Shown here in pieces: positions 31,609 through 41,161 of a DNA stretch of 64,000 nucleotides. Source of the DNA: Methylovulum sp. (GTDB lineage Bacteria > Pseudomonadota > Gammaproteobacteria > Methylococcales > Methylomonadaceae). The stretch lies in contig NZ_JAQTZU010000004.1 of the NCBI RefSeq assembly GCF_028687615.1, positions 68,293-132,292 of the forward strand, in the 5' to 3' direction. The stretch's first letter is position 1. Every line of letters starts with the position of its first letter. The notes beneath the pieces are model-generated. The model saw only the letters and a list, made by a program, of their open reading frames with translations, did not search any database and was not told the DNA's origin. Position numbers and translations under genes: made by a program.

Positions 31609-32413
31609 TAACTTTAACGAACAGCTAAAGTTATCGAAAAGGGACTCAACTTATCCAGACCATTATTCTTTGATAACCTTAGAACGAACTGAAAAACTTG
31701 ACTTATTGATACACCTGATCAACCATCTCAGCTCGTCTATTGTGGTATGCGGGCCTAAAGGCATAGGTAAATCAACCCTGCTTAATGCCTTGCAGGAACA
31801 TCCGTCGGCATCATGGCAATGCTGTGCCATATCAGGAACGCCTGAGCTTGACATGGAAGCCCTGCAACAAACCATCCAACAACAAGCAACAACGACCGTT
31901 ACCAAAGCGGCCGCCACCGCCAACAAAAAAACCGTTCTGCTTATCGATGAAGCAGGTTTTTTAACACCAGGCCTAATCACGTCAATCATCCAATACAGCA
32001 CTGGAAAGAATCAATTACGGATTGTTTTTGCTTTAACACCTGATGAGCTGTATCTAAAAAACCATTCTGACAGCCTGGTTAATGAATGCTATGTCATCGA
32101 AATACCCGCCTTATCTGAAAAACAGTGCGGGGAATTCCTCCAACTCTTGGCAAGCAAGCCCGGTGGACGTATTTCAAACACCGGACTAAACGACACCGTT
32201 GCATCAAGCATGTACCTTAAAACCCATGGGGTGCCAGGCAATATAATCGCCAACTTGCCCTATATCGCCCATACCCAAAAAAAAGACCGTACACTTCCTA
32301 TATTGATTGCCGCTGTCATTTTACTGGTCACATTAACACTGGGCATCCAATGGCGTAGCCAGATAACAACGATCTTTAGCCAATTTATTGGACATAACCA
32401 GACCAACCCCTAA
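31595..32413 (+). CDS. DamX-like AAA ATPase, no SPOR domain
   Basis: A 272-residue protein that occupies the damX position after aroB. It has an ATPase domain with Walker [11 protein letters not shown] (about residues 52-61) and Walker [10 protein letters not shown] (about 114-122), then one membrane helix (about 229-247) and a short tail of about 20 residues. DamX proteins usually continue with a long periplasmic part ending in a peptidoglycan-binding SPOR domain, which is absent here. The gene overlaps aroB by 14 bases. Cell-division role is inferred from position only. Confidence 0.75.
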   Translation: MVDSDNFNEQLKLSKRDSTYPDHYSLITLERTEKLDLLIHLINHLSSSIVVCGPKGIGKSTLLNALQEHPSASWQCCAISGTPELDMEALQQTIQQQATTTVTKAAATANKKTVLLIDEAGFLTPGLITSIIQYSTGKNQLRIVFALTPDELYLKNHSDSLVNECYVIEIPALSEKQCGEFLQLLASKPGGRISNTGLNDTVASSMYLKTHGVPGNIIANLPYIAHTQKKDRTLPILIAAVILLVTLTLGIQWRSQITTIFSQFIGHNQTNP

Positions 32414-32423
32414 TGCACTGAAC

Positions 32424-33491
32424 ATGACACTCTTAAAAAACGATATATTTATCAAAGCCCTGTTAAAACAGCCTATAGACCGGACACCCGTATGGATGAT
32501 GCGTCAGGCCGGACGATATTTACCAGAATACCGGCAAGTGCGTGAACAGGCGGGCAGTTTCATGAATCTTTGCACCAACCCTGAATTGGCCTGTGAAGTG
32601 ACCCTGCAACCCTTGCGCCGCTTTGCCTTTGACGCGGCAATTTTGTTTTCGGACATTTTGACCATACCCGATGCAATGGGTCTGGGCTTACACTTCACCG
32701 AAGGCGAAGGCCCCAAGTTCACCCGTCCAGTCCGCACTGCCGCCGATATCCACAAATTGCCCATCCCTGAACCCACTGCCGAATTGCGTTATGTCATTGA
32801 CGCCGTGGCGTTAATCCGCAAAAACTTGCAAAATAACGTACCGCTGATTGGATTTTCTGGCAGCCCTTGGACATTGGCGACTTACATGGTCGAAGGCGGC
32901 GGCAGCAAAAGCTTTCAAAAAGTCAAAAGCCTGATGTACGAACAACCCGCCTTGATGCATTTGATGCTCGACAAACTCGCCCAATCCGTCGCCGTTTATC
33001 TAAATGCCCAAATTGATGCCGGTGCACAGGCGGTCATGTTGTTTGACACCTGGGGAGGCATGTTAAGCAGCGAAGATTATCTGGAGTTCTCCCTGCGCTA
33101 CGCCAAACAAGTCAGGGTCTTGCTGAAAACCGAAGTGGACGGGCAAACCATCCCCACCATCTTGTTCACCAAAGGTGGCGGTTTGTGGCTGGAAGCAATG
33201 AGCGATGCGGGCTACGATGCCTTAGGTTTGGATTGGCAAACCGACATCCAGCAAGCCCGCGTTAGGGTCGGCAATAAAGCCGCCCTGCAAGGCAATATGG
33301 ATCCGGTCGCTTTATATGCCAAACCGGAAATCATCCAAGAAAAGGTCAAAACCGTATTGGCAAAATACGGTGCTGGCTCCGGGCATGTGTTCAATCTCGG
33401 ACATGGTATTTTGCCTGATATTAACCCGGACCATGTCAAGGCAATGGTGGATGCAGTGCATAAGTTCAGTCCGGCTTATCATCAGGCATAA
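32424..33491 (+). CDS. hemE: Uroporphyrinogen decarboxylase
   Basis: A 355-residue enzyme that converts uroporphyrinogen III to coproporphyrinogen III in heme synthesis. [16 protein letters not shown] near residue 18, the catalytic Asp in [29 protein letters not shown] and [16 protein letters not shown] are present. The start is set at ATG 32424 ([14 protein letters not shown]), which matches the family; an upstream TTG in the same frame lies inside the preceding gene. Gene order with aroB and a damX-like gene is conserved in this class. Confidence 0.96.
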   Translation: MTLLKNDIFIKALLKQPIDRTPVWMMRQAGRYLPEYRQVREQAGSFMNLCTNPELACEVTLQPLRRFAFDAAILFSDILTIPDAMGLGLHFTEGEGPKFTRPVRTAADIHKLPIPEPTAELRYVIDAVALIRKNLQNNVPLIGFSGSPWTLATYMVEGGGSKSFQKVKSLMYEQPALMHLMLDKLAQSVAVYLNAQIDAGAQAVMLFDTWGGMLSSEDYLEFSLRYAKQVRVLLKTEVDGQTIPTILFTKGGGLWLEAMSDAGYDALGLDWQTDIQQARVRVGNKAALQGNMDPVALYAKPEIIQEKVKTVLAKYGAGSGHVFNLGHGILPDINPDHVKAMVDAVHKFSPAYHQA

Positions 33492-33573
33492 ATCGGCGCA
33501 AAATGGGTCTTTCCCTACATGAACCCTTCAACACACTGCCCAAAATAGGCCGCAAAGTCATTTCCTGCACAAC

Positions 33574-33887
33574 TTATATCTTGGCGATGACCGAGGCCAC
33601 GGGTTCTTCCTGTGGATTGGGCCTATCTAAATCGGAATAACCACCTTCCTCAACCCAAACCCAATCATTTAGCCCTAAGGTTAAAAAACGGTCGTGGATA
33701 CGCTGGTCATATTTCCAGCGCAGGTAGCGGACGTGGCGTTGGATGTCCTGGTTTCTGACCCGCTGGGTATTGGCACCACCTTCGATGTATTGCAAATACC
33801 CCGGTATCGGAATCCTCACCATAATAGTGTCTAAAAAGGTGCGGATCAGCAATTCGAAATCATTGGCGACATGCAGGAAACGGTTAC
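33574..33887 (-). pseudogene. Glycosyltransferase C-terminal remnant
   Basis: The minus-strand frame reads NRFLHVANDFELLIRTFLDT, then IPGYLQYIEGG, RVRNQDIQRHVRYLRWKYDQ and DRFLTLGLNDWVW. This looks like the C-terminal part of a large family-2 type glycosyltransferase. A stop lies directly upstream of the homologous frame (near 33888) and no start codon or catalytic domain is present, so it is a 5'-truncated remnant of about 105 codons. The family call comes from recall of similar sequence and is moderate. Confidence 0.5.
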
Positions 33888-34179
33888 CTTACACACCACC
33901 CTAACGCGATTGTGGCCAGTTTGCGTGAAATCTTGTATCTGCCTTTAGATGGCTTGCTTTATGTCACTAAAACCATAGGCACTGAAAACGTTCCGGCTCG
34001 CGCACTGGGCGGACGTTTCACAATAGCGGAAATGTTCTCCTGCCCGATAGCTTCACTTTCGATTATCCCCCATAATCTGTCGTGCAGAACGGCTTATTCC
34101 ACCCGACCTAACCCCGACCCTGTTTCGCTTAACCAATGCCAAGGCTTTTCTTCAAACCCATTCCTAAACAAAATCACCC
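33888..34179. other. Non-coding or decayed stretch
   Basis: About 290 bases between the glycosyltransferase remnant and the VF530-type gene. A plus-strand frame runs through it from 33912 but has no ribosome site and resembles nothing I know; it may be antisense to more decayed sequence. No repeat or hairpin stands out. Confidence 0.4.
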
Positions 34180-34494
34180 ATGAATCCAACTACCCCAACT
34201 ACGTCAATCCTTCCCGACGCATCCACCACCCCATCCGGGCAAGCTCCTGTTGCATCGGCTACACAACGCAACAATCCTTTGCACGGCATCACCTTGGAGA
34301 CCATCGTCACGGAATTGGTGGCGCATTATGGCTGGGTTGAATTGGCGGGACACATACCCATACGCTGCTTCAGCAGTGAACCCAGCATTTCCTCCAGCCT
34401 AAAATTCTTGCGTAAAACGCCGTGGGCGCGTGAAAAAGTGGAGGGGCTTTATTGTGACATGCCGCGTGGGACAGGACATGACACGCGGATTTAG
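34180..34494 (+). CDS. VF530 family (DUF2132) DNA-binding protein
   Basis: A 104-residue protein. The first 30 residues are a Pro/Thr/Ser-rich tail; from [21 protein letters not shown] on it follows the VF530 fold, with [20 protein letters not shown] and the end [15 protein letters not shown]. Members are small double-strand DNA-binding proteins known mainly from structure. The ATG at 34180 is the only good start. The MgtC-like gene begins 9 bases after the stop, so they may be cotranscribed. Confidence 0.82.
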   Translation: MNPTTPTTSILPDASTTPSGQAPVASATQRNNPLHGITLETIVTELVAHYGWVELAGHIPIRCFSSEPSISSSLKFLRKTPWAREKVEGLYCDMPRGTGHDTRI

Positions 34495-34503
34495 GTGGGC
34501 CTG

Positions 34504-35757
34504 ATGCTGCTAACAGATGAAACAATCCTGGGTTATGGCACGGCGCTAGGCATCGGCCTACTCATCGGCACCGAACGCGAACGGCACAAAGGAATGGGGG
34601 CTAGCCGTGCACCGTCGGGCATCCGCACCTTCGCCACGGTTTCCCTGCTGGGTGCGGTGAGTTTGACGCTGGGCGGCTCTATGCTGCTTGCCGTGATGGC
34701 ATTGGCGATTGCGGGGCTCTCCGCGATGGCTTATAGCCGCAACCAAGAGCAAGATCCCGGTTTGACGACCGATGCCGCATTGCTGCTCACACTGCTGCTC
34801 GGCGGCCTGGCGATACGCGAACCCGCCATGTCATCAGCCCTGGCTGTTATTTTGACTATCTTGCTGAACGCACGGACTTATCTCCACCGTTTCGTCAGCA
34901 CCGTCCTTAGCGAGGCCGAACTCAACGACACGCTGATTCTCGCCGCAGCGGCCCTGGTGCTGCTGCCCCTGGCCCCCAACCACTACATCGGGCCTTTCAA
35001 TGCCTTGAACCTACGGACGATCTGGATAATTGCCATCCTCATCATGGCCATCAGCACCACCGGCTACATCTCGCTACGCGTCATGGGGCCGCGTATCGGC
35101 CTGCCCATCACGGGACTCACCTCCGGCTTTGTGTCGAGTGCCGCGACCATCAGCTCAATGGGCGCCAGGGCGGCATTGGATCCAAAACTCTTGGCAGGCG
35201 CCGTAGCCGGCGCAGTTTTATCCACCGTGGCGACCGTCATCCAAATGACGCTGATCCTGGAAGCCACCAATCAATCCACCTTCTTGGCACTTTGGCTTCC
35301 GCTAGCCTTCGCCGGCGTCACCGCAATGGTCTATGGCGCGGTCTTCACCCGAAGGGCACTGCGTGAAAATGTCCTGGAAACCGTTGACTTGGGACGGCCA
35401 TTCAGCCTTAAAACAGCATTGGTCTTCGCGGTGACCGTTTCAACGGTCATGTTGCTCTCCGCCGCCCTGGAGCAATACTTGGGCAAAGAAGGCGTCATTG
35501 CCGCCGCAGCGGTTGCCGGATTTGCCGACACCCATTCCGCAGCGGTCGCGGTCGCGTCCCTCGTAGCCGCCGGAAAAATCAACGCTAACGAAGCGGTGTT
35601 GCCCATACTTGCCGGCCTGACAACGAACACCATCACGAAAATAACGCTTGCCCTCCTCAGCGGAGACCGAAGGTTCATCATGGCGGTCATCCCTGGGCTG
35701 ATCCTGGTCATACTTGCGGCATGGATGGGCGCGGTATTCAGCTTGGGATATTTTTAG
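34504..35757 (+). CDS. MgtC/SapB and DUF4010 membrane protein
   Basis: A 417-residue membrane protein with about ten to twelve helices. The N-terminal MgtC/SapB part has LGIGLLIGTERERHKG and the conserved GIRTFATVSLLGAV; the C-terminal DUF4010 part has TGLTSGFVSSAATISSM and GFADTHSAAVAVASL. ATG at 34504 follows AGGTGGG and is preferred over GTG at 34495. Homologues are predicted transporters or channels of unknown substrate. Base composition is more GC-rich than the flanks, which may reflect transfer. A hairpin terminator follows at 35821. Confidence 0.85.
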   Translation: MLLTDETILGYGTALGIGLLIGTERERHKGMGASRAPSGIRTFATVSLLGAVSLTLGGSMLLAVMALAIAGLSAMAYSRNQEQDPGLTTDAALLLTLLLGGLAIREPAMSSALAVILTILLNARTYLHRFVSTVLSEAELNDTLILAAAALVLLPLAPNHYIGPFNALNLRTIWIIAILIMAISTTGYISLRVMGPRIGLPITGLTSGFVSSAATISSMGARAALDPKLLAGAVAGAVLSTVATVIQMTLILEATNQSTFLALWLPLAFAGVTAMVYGAVFTRRALRENVLETVDLGRPFSLKTALVFAVTVSTVMLLSAALEQYLGKEGVIAAAAVAGFADTHSAAVAVASLVAAGKINANEAVLPILAGLTTNTITKITLALLSGDRRFIMAVIPGLILVILAAWMGAVFSLGYF

Positions 35758-35820
35758 CCATAGCCACACTAAGGAATGTGCATAGAATAAATTCGCGGAT
35801 CAAAACCTGTCAGCGAGTAG

Positions 35821-35852
35821 CCCGTAAGGAGCGAAGCGGATTACGGGTTTTT
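35821..35852 (+). terminator. Terminator after the MgtC-like gene
   Basis: CCCGTAA (35821-35827) pairs with TTACGGG (35841-35847), followed by TTTTT. The loop reads GGAGCGAAGCGGA. It lies about 65 bases after the stop and is well placed to end the transcript. Confidence 0.65.
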
Positions 35853-35968
35853 CCAACTTCGATATGGCTGATGTTTTTCCTTAAGTTGATGCGTATGGGG
35901 TCGCCTAATGCGCCTACTGTTGGTAGCGGTAGCGCTTGTGCCCTATGGGTAAATCCGATCTCAATCGA

Positions 35969-36394
35969 TCAGCTTTCAGGTGGGGATGACATATCGGAAC
36001 TTTCGATTTCTTCCAAGAATTGGCTAACCCAGCGTTCGATGCGCGGCAGGCAACCATTCAACGAGGCCTGTTTTTCTGGGATGGCAAAATAATCAGGTTC
36101 ATGGAGATAAGGATTTCTGATCCTTCCGACATCAATGGCATCGTGGCTGAGGTCGACGATACGCCCGCCGATAAGATTATATTGATGTTCATAATGACCG
36201 CAGATCGACCCGCCGAATATCTGGTTCATAAACAGGCTTCCATACTTGCAGGATCCTGACAAATCAGTTGGCATAATGGCTCCACGCTCGGCGGCTTGTT
36301 CGCACCATTTACGGAACACAAAAACCTTGGCTTGTGCGAAACGTTCGTAGGAATAGGCAAGTTGTGCCTCCCGGTTTATAGTCCAATCAGTCAT
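35969..36394 (-). CDS. Unknown protein with Cys-His-Asp arrangement
   Basis: A 141-residue soluble protein I cannot name with confidence. Its middle reads SGSCKYGSLFMNQIFGGS, then HEHQ-like YEHQYNLIGGRIVDLSHDA. Cys49, His70 and Asp81 are spaced as in transglutaminase-like or YunG-like folds, where a Cys at the helix start faces a His and an Asp on following strands. No signal peptide. The ribosome site is weak. It is transcribed toward the MgtC-like gene's end. A catalytic role is inference. Confidence 0.6.
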   Translation of the reverse strand: MTDWTINREAQLAYSYERFAQAKVFVFRKWCEQAAERGAIMPTDLSGSCKYGSLFMNQIFGGSICGHYEHQYNLIGGRIVDLSHDAIDVGRIRNPYLHEPDYFAIPEKQASLNGCLPRIERWVSQFLEEIESSDMSSPPES

Positions 36395-36791
36395 GTTAAG
36401 GGCCTAAGCAAAGCAGATGTTGGCCCTCCTGACGGACAAGAGGGATATGGCGGAGATGCGCGGTAAAATCAACTAATACCCCGCTCTGTTTAGGATACCG
36501 CGTGAGGCTGGCAATATCAAAAAAAATAGACAGGGCTGTTCTTAAAAACGATAAGCAAACCCTGTTTTTAGCTACCTTCCCTGCTCCTGCGTTTTAGCCC
36601 GTGCCAAAGCATGAAGTTTATGGCGATGATTTTATCGGCATCGCCCCAGCCGAAGAGCAAGCCTGAAAACTCTGGGATTGCGCCACAGGAACCTTACGCG
36701 CCGTGGCTGAAACTAAAGGCGGTTTGCATGAGGATAAATGCAATCCTGAATGAAGGCGGGCGTTGTTGAAGTTGGGACGATAAGAACCAAG
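36395..36791. other. Gap with possible gene remnant
   Basis: About 400 bases. The plus strand from about 36600 reads VYGDDFIGIAPAEEQA, a stop, then KLWDCATGTLRAVAETKGG and HEDKCNPE, which has the look of a decayed coding C-terminus with an in-frame stop. I cannot identify the family. The rest shows nothing clear. Confidence 0.3.
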
Positions 36792-36827
36792 AAAGCCCCC
36801 TATCATTCGCGAATGATAGGGGGCTTT
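36792..36827. terminator. 36-bp perfect palindrome terminator
   Basis: AAAGCCCCCTATCATTCG followed at once by its exact complement. T-rich ends exist on both strands. It lies 20 bases after the end of the phosphatase pseudogene (minus strand) and would have ended its transcript. Confidence 0.85.
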
Positions 36828-36846
36828 TTCAACCAACTTTAATCAA

Positions 36847-37949
36847 CTAATTGCTGATTTTAGTCAAAACCTGATTCGAACTGACAGGCATTGCTGTCGC
36901 AGACCGAATCAGAGCGGATGCTGCAACTTTAGCATTGCCGTTAGGTATGGCAGGAATTTTCACGTCGACTTGAACATTGCGGACTGCATCAGTATCCAAT
37001 CTTCCCAGGGTAATGATGACCGTCTTACCGACCTGGACGGCAGCATCACCCAGTTTGCTAACCAATTCAGCATGTTCTGGTAATGTCAATACGGCTTGTG
37101 TGCCGTTAAGCGCATAACCGGTATTGTTTCCGATACTCAGCTTATAACTAAAGGTATTTCCAGCTTTGGCGTTATAAGGAGCTATCAGCTTAGTCTTTAG
37201 CGTATTGGCTATTACCGGCTTGGTTACGGTGAACATATCCAATAATGCTGGTTTTCCTATGGCTGGTGGGGATACCACGTCTCCAGTAATCGGATCATTT
37301 AATGGCACAAAGAAGCATCAAACTGATTGCTTACGGAATAGTTGGACGCTAAAAACAGTATCAAGAGATTTTTGTTTGAGTCCGTCTTGGAGTCAAAAAA
37401 CATGTTTTTTTACTCCACATAATCAATAGCTTAACAACTACCAAGATAGTAGAATCCCGCTTCTTCGTATCTTAAAATAGCGTCCAACTATTCCGTCAGC
37501 GTTGCGTTTTTTGGCGTAAAGTATTCCGTAAGCAATCAATCAAACCCTTCTGCTGGCAGGCCCGGCCCGGTAACATGATAGTAATAAGTCTCGTCGTATT
37601 TTAAGCCAGTCAATGTGGCATAGTAGTTCACATGCGCGCCTGAAGCAGTAGGAGGCACGGGTAGCGCAGGGTCTGCGCTCAAATAATCGTCAACAACACG
37701 GCCTTTTACGCTTGCTTTTCTACCTAAACGGGGAGTTAAACCGTATTCGACTGTATAAGAAGAAGCCTTGGGTGTCGCCTCATCCGTCTGCCAGGCAATA
37801 ACTTTAAGGTCGCTGAGTTTGAATGCGCTCGCGTCACCTGGCTGCATGTAGGGTTTATAAGTCACTTCCAAAGCAAGGGAGGACATGGCGCCTGTGGTTA
37901 AAAATGCAGACGCGAACATCATCGCGACCACTTTTTTTCGTAAAAACAT
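36847..37949 (-). pseudogene. Secreted metallophosphatase-like gene, deleted and interrupted
   Basis: The 5' fragment (37949 down to about 37546) has a GGAG ribosome site, a signal peptide and a fibronectin-like N-terminal domain (SSYTVEYGLTPRLGRKASVKG, ATLTGLKYDETYYYHVTG), as in purple-acid-type phosphatases. The 3' fragment (about 37316 to 36847) is a DUF11-like tail (NTFSYKLSIGNNTGYALNG). The whole catalytic middle is gone and the two ends are in different frames. A 215-bp element with target duplication sits between them. A PhoX-type gene is next door. The enzyme class is inferred from the N-terminal domain only. Confidence 0.7.
37324..37538. mobile_element. 215-bp MITE-like element with target duplication
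   Basis: Perfect 17-bp terminal inverted repeats TGATTGCTTACGGAATA (37324-37340) and the complement (37522-37538). The 7-bp sequence ATCAAAC flanks both sides (37317-37323 and 37539-37545), a target-site duplication. A longer subterminal copy (37333-37350) is repeated inverted at 37479-37496. No coding capacity, so it must move with a transposase supplied elsewhere. Confidence 0.85.
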
Positions 37950-38256
37950 AACTTTCTCCAAATTAAGAATTAAGGTTAGTATTTAGCTTGCGAGAAAAGG
38001 GAATTAAAAAATTGTCAAATTGCCCCTGTCTCAAGCAAGCACCCTAAACGTCAATTGTTATATTTTGAAGTACTTGGTATTACATATTGGTGAAAATATT
38101 ATTTTTAAATAGACACTTCGTCCTTATTAAGTTGCCTTAAGGCTTGGTAATCTACGCGACAACCTGCCAATTTGGAATCTGGCTCTTGGCATTTAAAACG
38201 GCGAAAAAACTGGCGGTCTAGTCAGTGCCAACAAACATAAGGTTCACTAAAGCACC
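37950..38256. other. AT-rich gap between phosphatase genes
   Basis: About 300 bases between the phosphatase pseudogene start and the PhoX terminator. It should hold the old promoter of the pseudogene. No gene, strong hairpin or clear -35/-10 pair was found. Confidence 0.4.
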
Positions 38257-38285
38257 ATAAAAAACGGGGGCAATACGCCCCCGTT
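38257..38285 (-). terminator. Terminator after the PhoX-type gene
   Basis: AACGGGGGC (38263-38271) and GCCCCCGTT (38277-38285) form a tight stem, followed on the minus strand by a run of T. A second small stem (TTGGGAAAC / GTTTCCCAA, 38297-38319) precedes it, also after the stop codon. Confidence 0.85.
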
Positions 38286-38339
38286 CATTTGTCACCTTGG
38301 GAAACTCGCCGTTTCCCAATAGTGCTATACCAGACTAGC

Positions 38340-39761
38340 TTATTTCCAATTGGAAAGTTTCACGATAACGCCATGACCCGTAATATTGTGCTGAACGCTG
38401 AAATAGTAGTTTTTACCGTCAGCATCAAAAAAACCGCCGGTAGATTCTGCTGTCAGGTCATTCAAGCTAACGATACGGACACAACCATCGGATAACGTAT
38501 CCACATCATAGCCGTCTTCCAAACATGTCCAAATATCATTGTTATGTGGATTTGTTGCAAAACCAGGTGCATCACCATCTTCATTGATGATCCAGTTGCC
38601 GCGGCCTGGTTGGTAGGCGATATTGTCCATCATGGCAAATTCTGAAGTACCAGTCACCAATAATTGGACTTCAGGAGTGGCGGTATTGGCAGCAGCTTCT
38701 TTCACAGTACCGTCAGTAATACAGATAGTTTCGCCCCAATATTTATCCGCTTCTTCGTTGCCGGTGTTGTTGGCGCAGAAACGCACTTTACCCTTGGCGA
38801 GGGACATAGGGTCCATGTTGGCGTCTTCAGGACGGTAGTAACCAGTCAATTTAAGATTGGCGGCGGCGGCACGCAAATCAGCGCCGTTTGAATTGTCCAC
38901 CTTCACCCAAACGCCCAAGCCAGTGTTTGTGCCTTGACCGTAATCAGTCTGACCAGAATTCATGCCAACACGCAAGCCGTAAACCTGACCGGAAACCAAA
39001 GGCGATTGGTCAAGGCTGGAGATTTTGCCGCCAGTCCACAGGGTATCCGGGATATATTTAAAATAAGCACCGCCTGCTACACCTTTTGATGGACGCAACT
39101 CATCGCCGTAGTACATGACACCGTTAGGATAAGCAACAACCCCTTCGAAAGACAAATGGCCGATGGCATGACGAATAGCCACTTTACCGGCATCAGTGCC
39201 GCTCAAAGTTTGTGCAGCACGGTCATAAACAACACCGGTAGTGTTCAACGGATCGATCAATTCCAAGACTGTACCCGTATTGCCTGCTTCTTCACCAACG
39301 ATGACAGTGCCCCAAGCCGTACCCTGAACTGGATCACAAGAAACGGTTCCGCTCAAAATAGTTTCAACGGCACCGTCTGAAAGACGTATGCGTTGGACAC
39401 CAGGATCGGATGCGCCTTGTTCGTTACAGGCGATGATGTGAGTTGGTTTTTCTTGTGGCCATAACGCCATCATGTCGATGTTGGGAGCCAAATTAGCGGC
39501 GGCAGAAACGACTGTGGCACGAAGAGAACCGGCGGTTTTAACCAGAGCGACAGGATCAGCTTCAGCAGTAGCGGCATTTAGGCTATCAGTAGAAGATCTG
39601 GCCAATGTCCCCCTAACACCAAAAAGTTGCAGGGAATGCTGACGCAACATCTTATCGCGAAGTACGCCAAAGCCTTTGTCAATTTCAAGATCTACAGAAA
39701 AAGCAGGTGCGGAAAGGGTAACAGCCAACGCCATCCCGCCAATAAGTAACTTGGTTTTCAT
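38340..39761 (-). CDS. PhoX-family (DUF839) phosphatase
   Basis: A 473-residue exported protein with a signal peptide (residues 1-22, cleavage near AFS-VD). The DUF839/PhoX fold is recognisable from HAIGHLSFEGVVAYPNGV, YYGDELRP, GGAYFKYIPD and NIAYQPGRGNWIINEDGD, which carry the acidic metal ligands. PhoX enzymes are calcium- and iron-dependent phosphomonoesterases. Start at 39761 has a perfect GGAGG site 7 bases upstream. A palindrome and a weak Pho-box-like sequence lie upstream, and a second phosphatase-like gene (decayed) lies downstream, so a role in phosphate supply is likely. Confidence 0.85.
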   Translation of the reverse strand: MKTKLLIGGMALAVTLSAPAFSVDLEIDKGFGVLRDKMLRQHSLQLFGVRGTLARSSTDSLNAATAEADPVALVKTAGSLRATVVSAAANLAPNIDMMALWPQEKPTHIIACNEQGASDPGVQRIRLSDGAVETILSGTVSCDPVQGTAWGTVIVGEEAGNTGTVLELIDPLNTTGVVYDRAAQTLSGTDAGKVAIRHAIGHLSFEGVVAYPNGVMYYGDELRPSKGVAGGAYFKYIPDTLWTGGKISSLDQSPLVSGQVYGLRVGMNSGQTDYGQGTNTGLGVWVKVDNSNGADLRAAAANLKLTGYYRPEDANMDPMSLAKGKVRFCANNTGNEEADKYWGETICITDGTVKEAAANTATPEVQLLVTGTSEFAMMDNIAYQPGRGNWIINEDGDAPGFATNPHNNDIWTCLEDGYDVDTLSDGCVRIVSLNDLTAESTGGFFDADGKNYYFSVQHNITGHGVIVKLSNWK

Positions 39762-39794
39762 ATTTTCCTCCGATAAAGTCAAATAGCTTAATTA

Positions 39795-39842
39795 CGCAAC
39801 ACAATGTTGCGTGAGATTATGATAAAGCTGTTTTATTACAGT
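39795..39842 (-). promoter_or_regulatory. Operator-like palindrome and weak Pho-box upstream of phoX-type gene
   Basis: ACGCAACA (39795-39802) and TGTTGCGT (39806-39813) are perfect arms with a 3-base gap. Just upstream (minus strand 39842-39832) CTGTAATAAAA matches one half of a PhoB box; the second half (CAGCTTTATCA) matches poorly. Confidence 0.4.
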
Positions 39843-39941
39843 TTGATTTTCTAGCCCGCAAAACTAGGTGATTTTTGTGATAGCATTTGTAATAGCAAAC
39901 GACCTACCCGCAATATCAATAACCTATAGATTAAGCGGCTA

Positions 39942-41009
39942 CTACAAGTCCGTACCCTCATGGCGCCGCAACGCCCACCGCACATGCTCCCTAACTAATT
40001 CAGACGGATGTGCCAGGCGTTTTTTTAAAACCCCGATTATTCCGGCAGAACCGGATGCATTGCCCAACGCCACGGCGATATTACGCAACCAACGTTCATG
40101 CCCTATCCGCCGTATCGCCGAACCTTCGGTCTTGCTCAAAAATTCCGCTTCATCCCACGCAAACACATCCAATAATTGCCGGGTGTCCAGCCTATGCCGT
40201 GGGTGGAAATCTGCTTCATCACTGAATTTTGCAAAACGATTCCACGGACACACCAATTGGCAATCATCACAACCGTAAATGCGGTTGCCAATTAACGGGC
40301 GCAAATCTTCAGGGATAGCACCGTGCAATTCGATGGTCAGATACGACACACAACGGCGGGCATCCACTTGATAGGGCGCGACTATCGCCTGCGTCGGGCA
40401 AATGTCCAAACACGCCGTGCAGCCGCCGCAATGGTTTTTGGCTGGCGTATCAGCAGGTAAGGGTAAATCCGTGTAAATCTCACCCAGAAAAAACCACGAC
40501 CCGGCTTTGCGGTTGATCAGATTCGAATGCTTGCCTATCCAGCCCAAACCGGCTTTTTCGGCAAGGGCTTTTTCCAACACCGGCGCACTGTCTACAAACA
40601 CGCGGTAGCCCAATTCGCCGTATTGCGCTTGGATTTTGTCGGCGAGTTTTTGCAAACGGTTGCGTAGGACTTTGTGGTAATCCCGCCCCAGCGCGTAGCG
40701 GGAAATATACGCGGCGGCAGAATCAGCCAAGGTTTCGTGCATGGCGGGGGCTTCCGGCAAGTAGTCCATGCGCACGGAAATGATGCTCTTCGTACCTTCT
40801 TGCAGCATCGCCGGACGGCTACGCTTTAACCCATGCCGCTGCATATATTCCATGTCCCCATGAAAGTCCTTGGCTAACCAATCGTGCAGATGCTGTTCCG
40901 CATCCGCCAAATCGGTGTCGCTAATGCCAACTTGCTGGAAGCCTAGCTCCAGGCCCCATTGTTTGATGTCATTGGCAAGGCTGCTTAAGGTGTTTTCTGT
41001 TAAATCCAT
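39942..41009 (-). CDS. queG: Epoxyqueuosine reductase
   Basis: A 355-residue cobalamin- and iron-sulphur-dependent enzyme for the last step of queuosine synthesis in tRNA. Two ferredoxin-type clusters are visible: CGGCTACLDICPTQAI and CDDCQLVCPWNRFA, with a further Cys in RRCVSYLTIE. The catalytic Asp region (YRVFVDSAPVLEKALAEKAGLGWIGKH, shown in part) is intact. ATG at 41009 is chosen over the TTG five codons earlier. It stands alone, divergent from a Uma2 gene. Confidence 0.95.
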   Translation of the reverse strand: MDLTENTLSSLANDIKQWGLELGFQQVGISDTDLADAEQHLHDWLAKDFHGDMEYMQRHGLKRSRPAMLQEGTKSIISVRMDYLPEAPAMHETLADSAAAYISRYALGRDYHKVLRNRLQKLADKIQAQYGELGYRVFVDSAPVLEKALAEKAGLGWIGKHSNLINRKAGSWFFLGEIYTDLPLPADTPAKNHCGGCTACLDICPTQAIVAPYQVDARRCVSYLTIELHGAIPEDLRPLIGNRIYGCDDCQLVCPWNRFAKFSDEADFHPRHRLDTRQLLDVFAWDEAEFLSKTEGSAIRRIGHERWLRNIAVALGNASGSAGIIGVLKKRLAHPSELVREHVRWALRRHEGTDL

Positions 41010-41161
41010 AGAGGCATTGGGCAAATAAGGCTATTGGGCTTAACTAAAACCAGACTAAAACCAGCAAAAAGAAAATTTGGAATGTCATATTTCAATGTTA
41101 GGCTACGGAAGCCCTATAATCTTGGCTCAAGCAATATTAACTTACAGGTATAAAGCCTATC

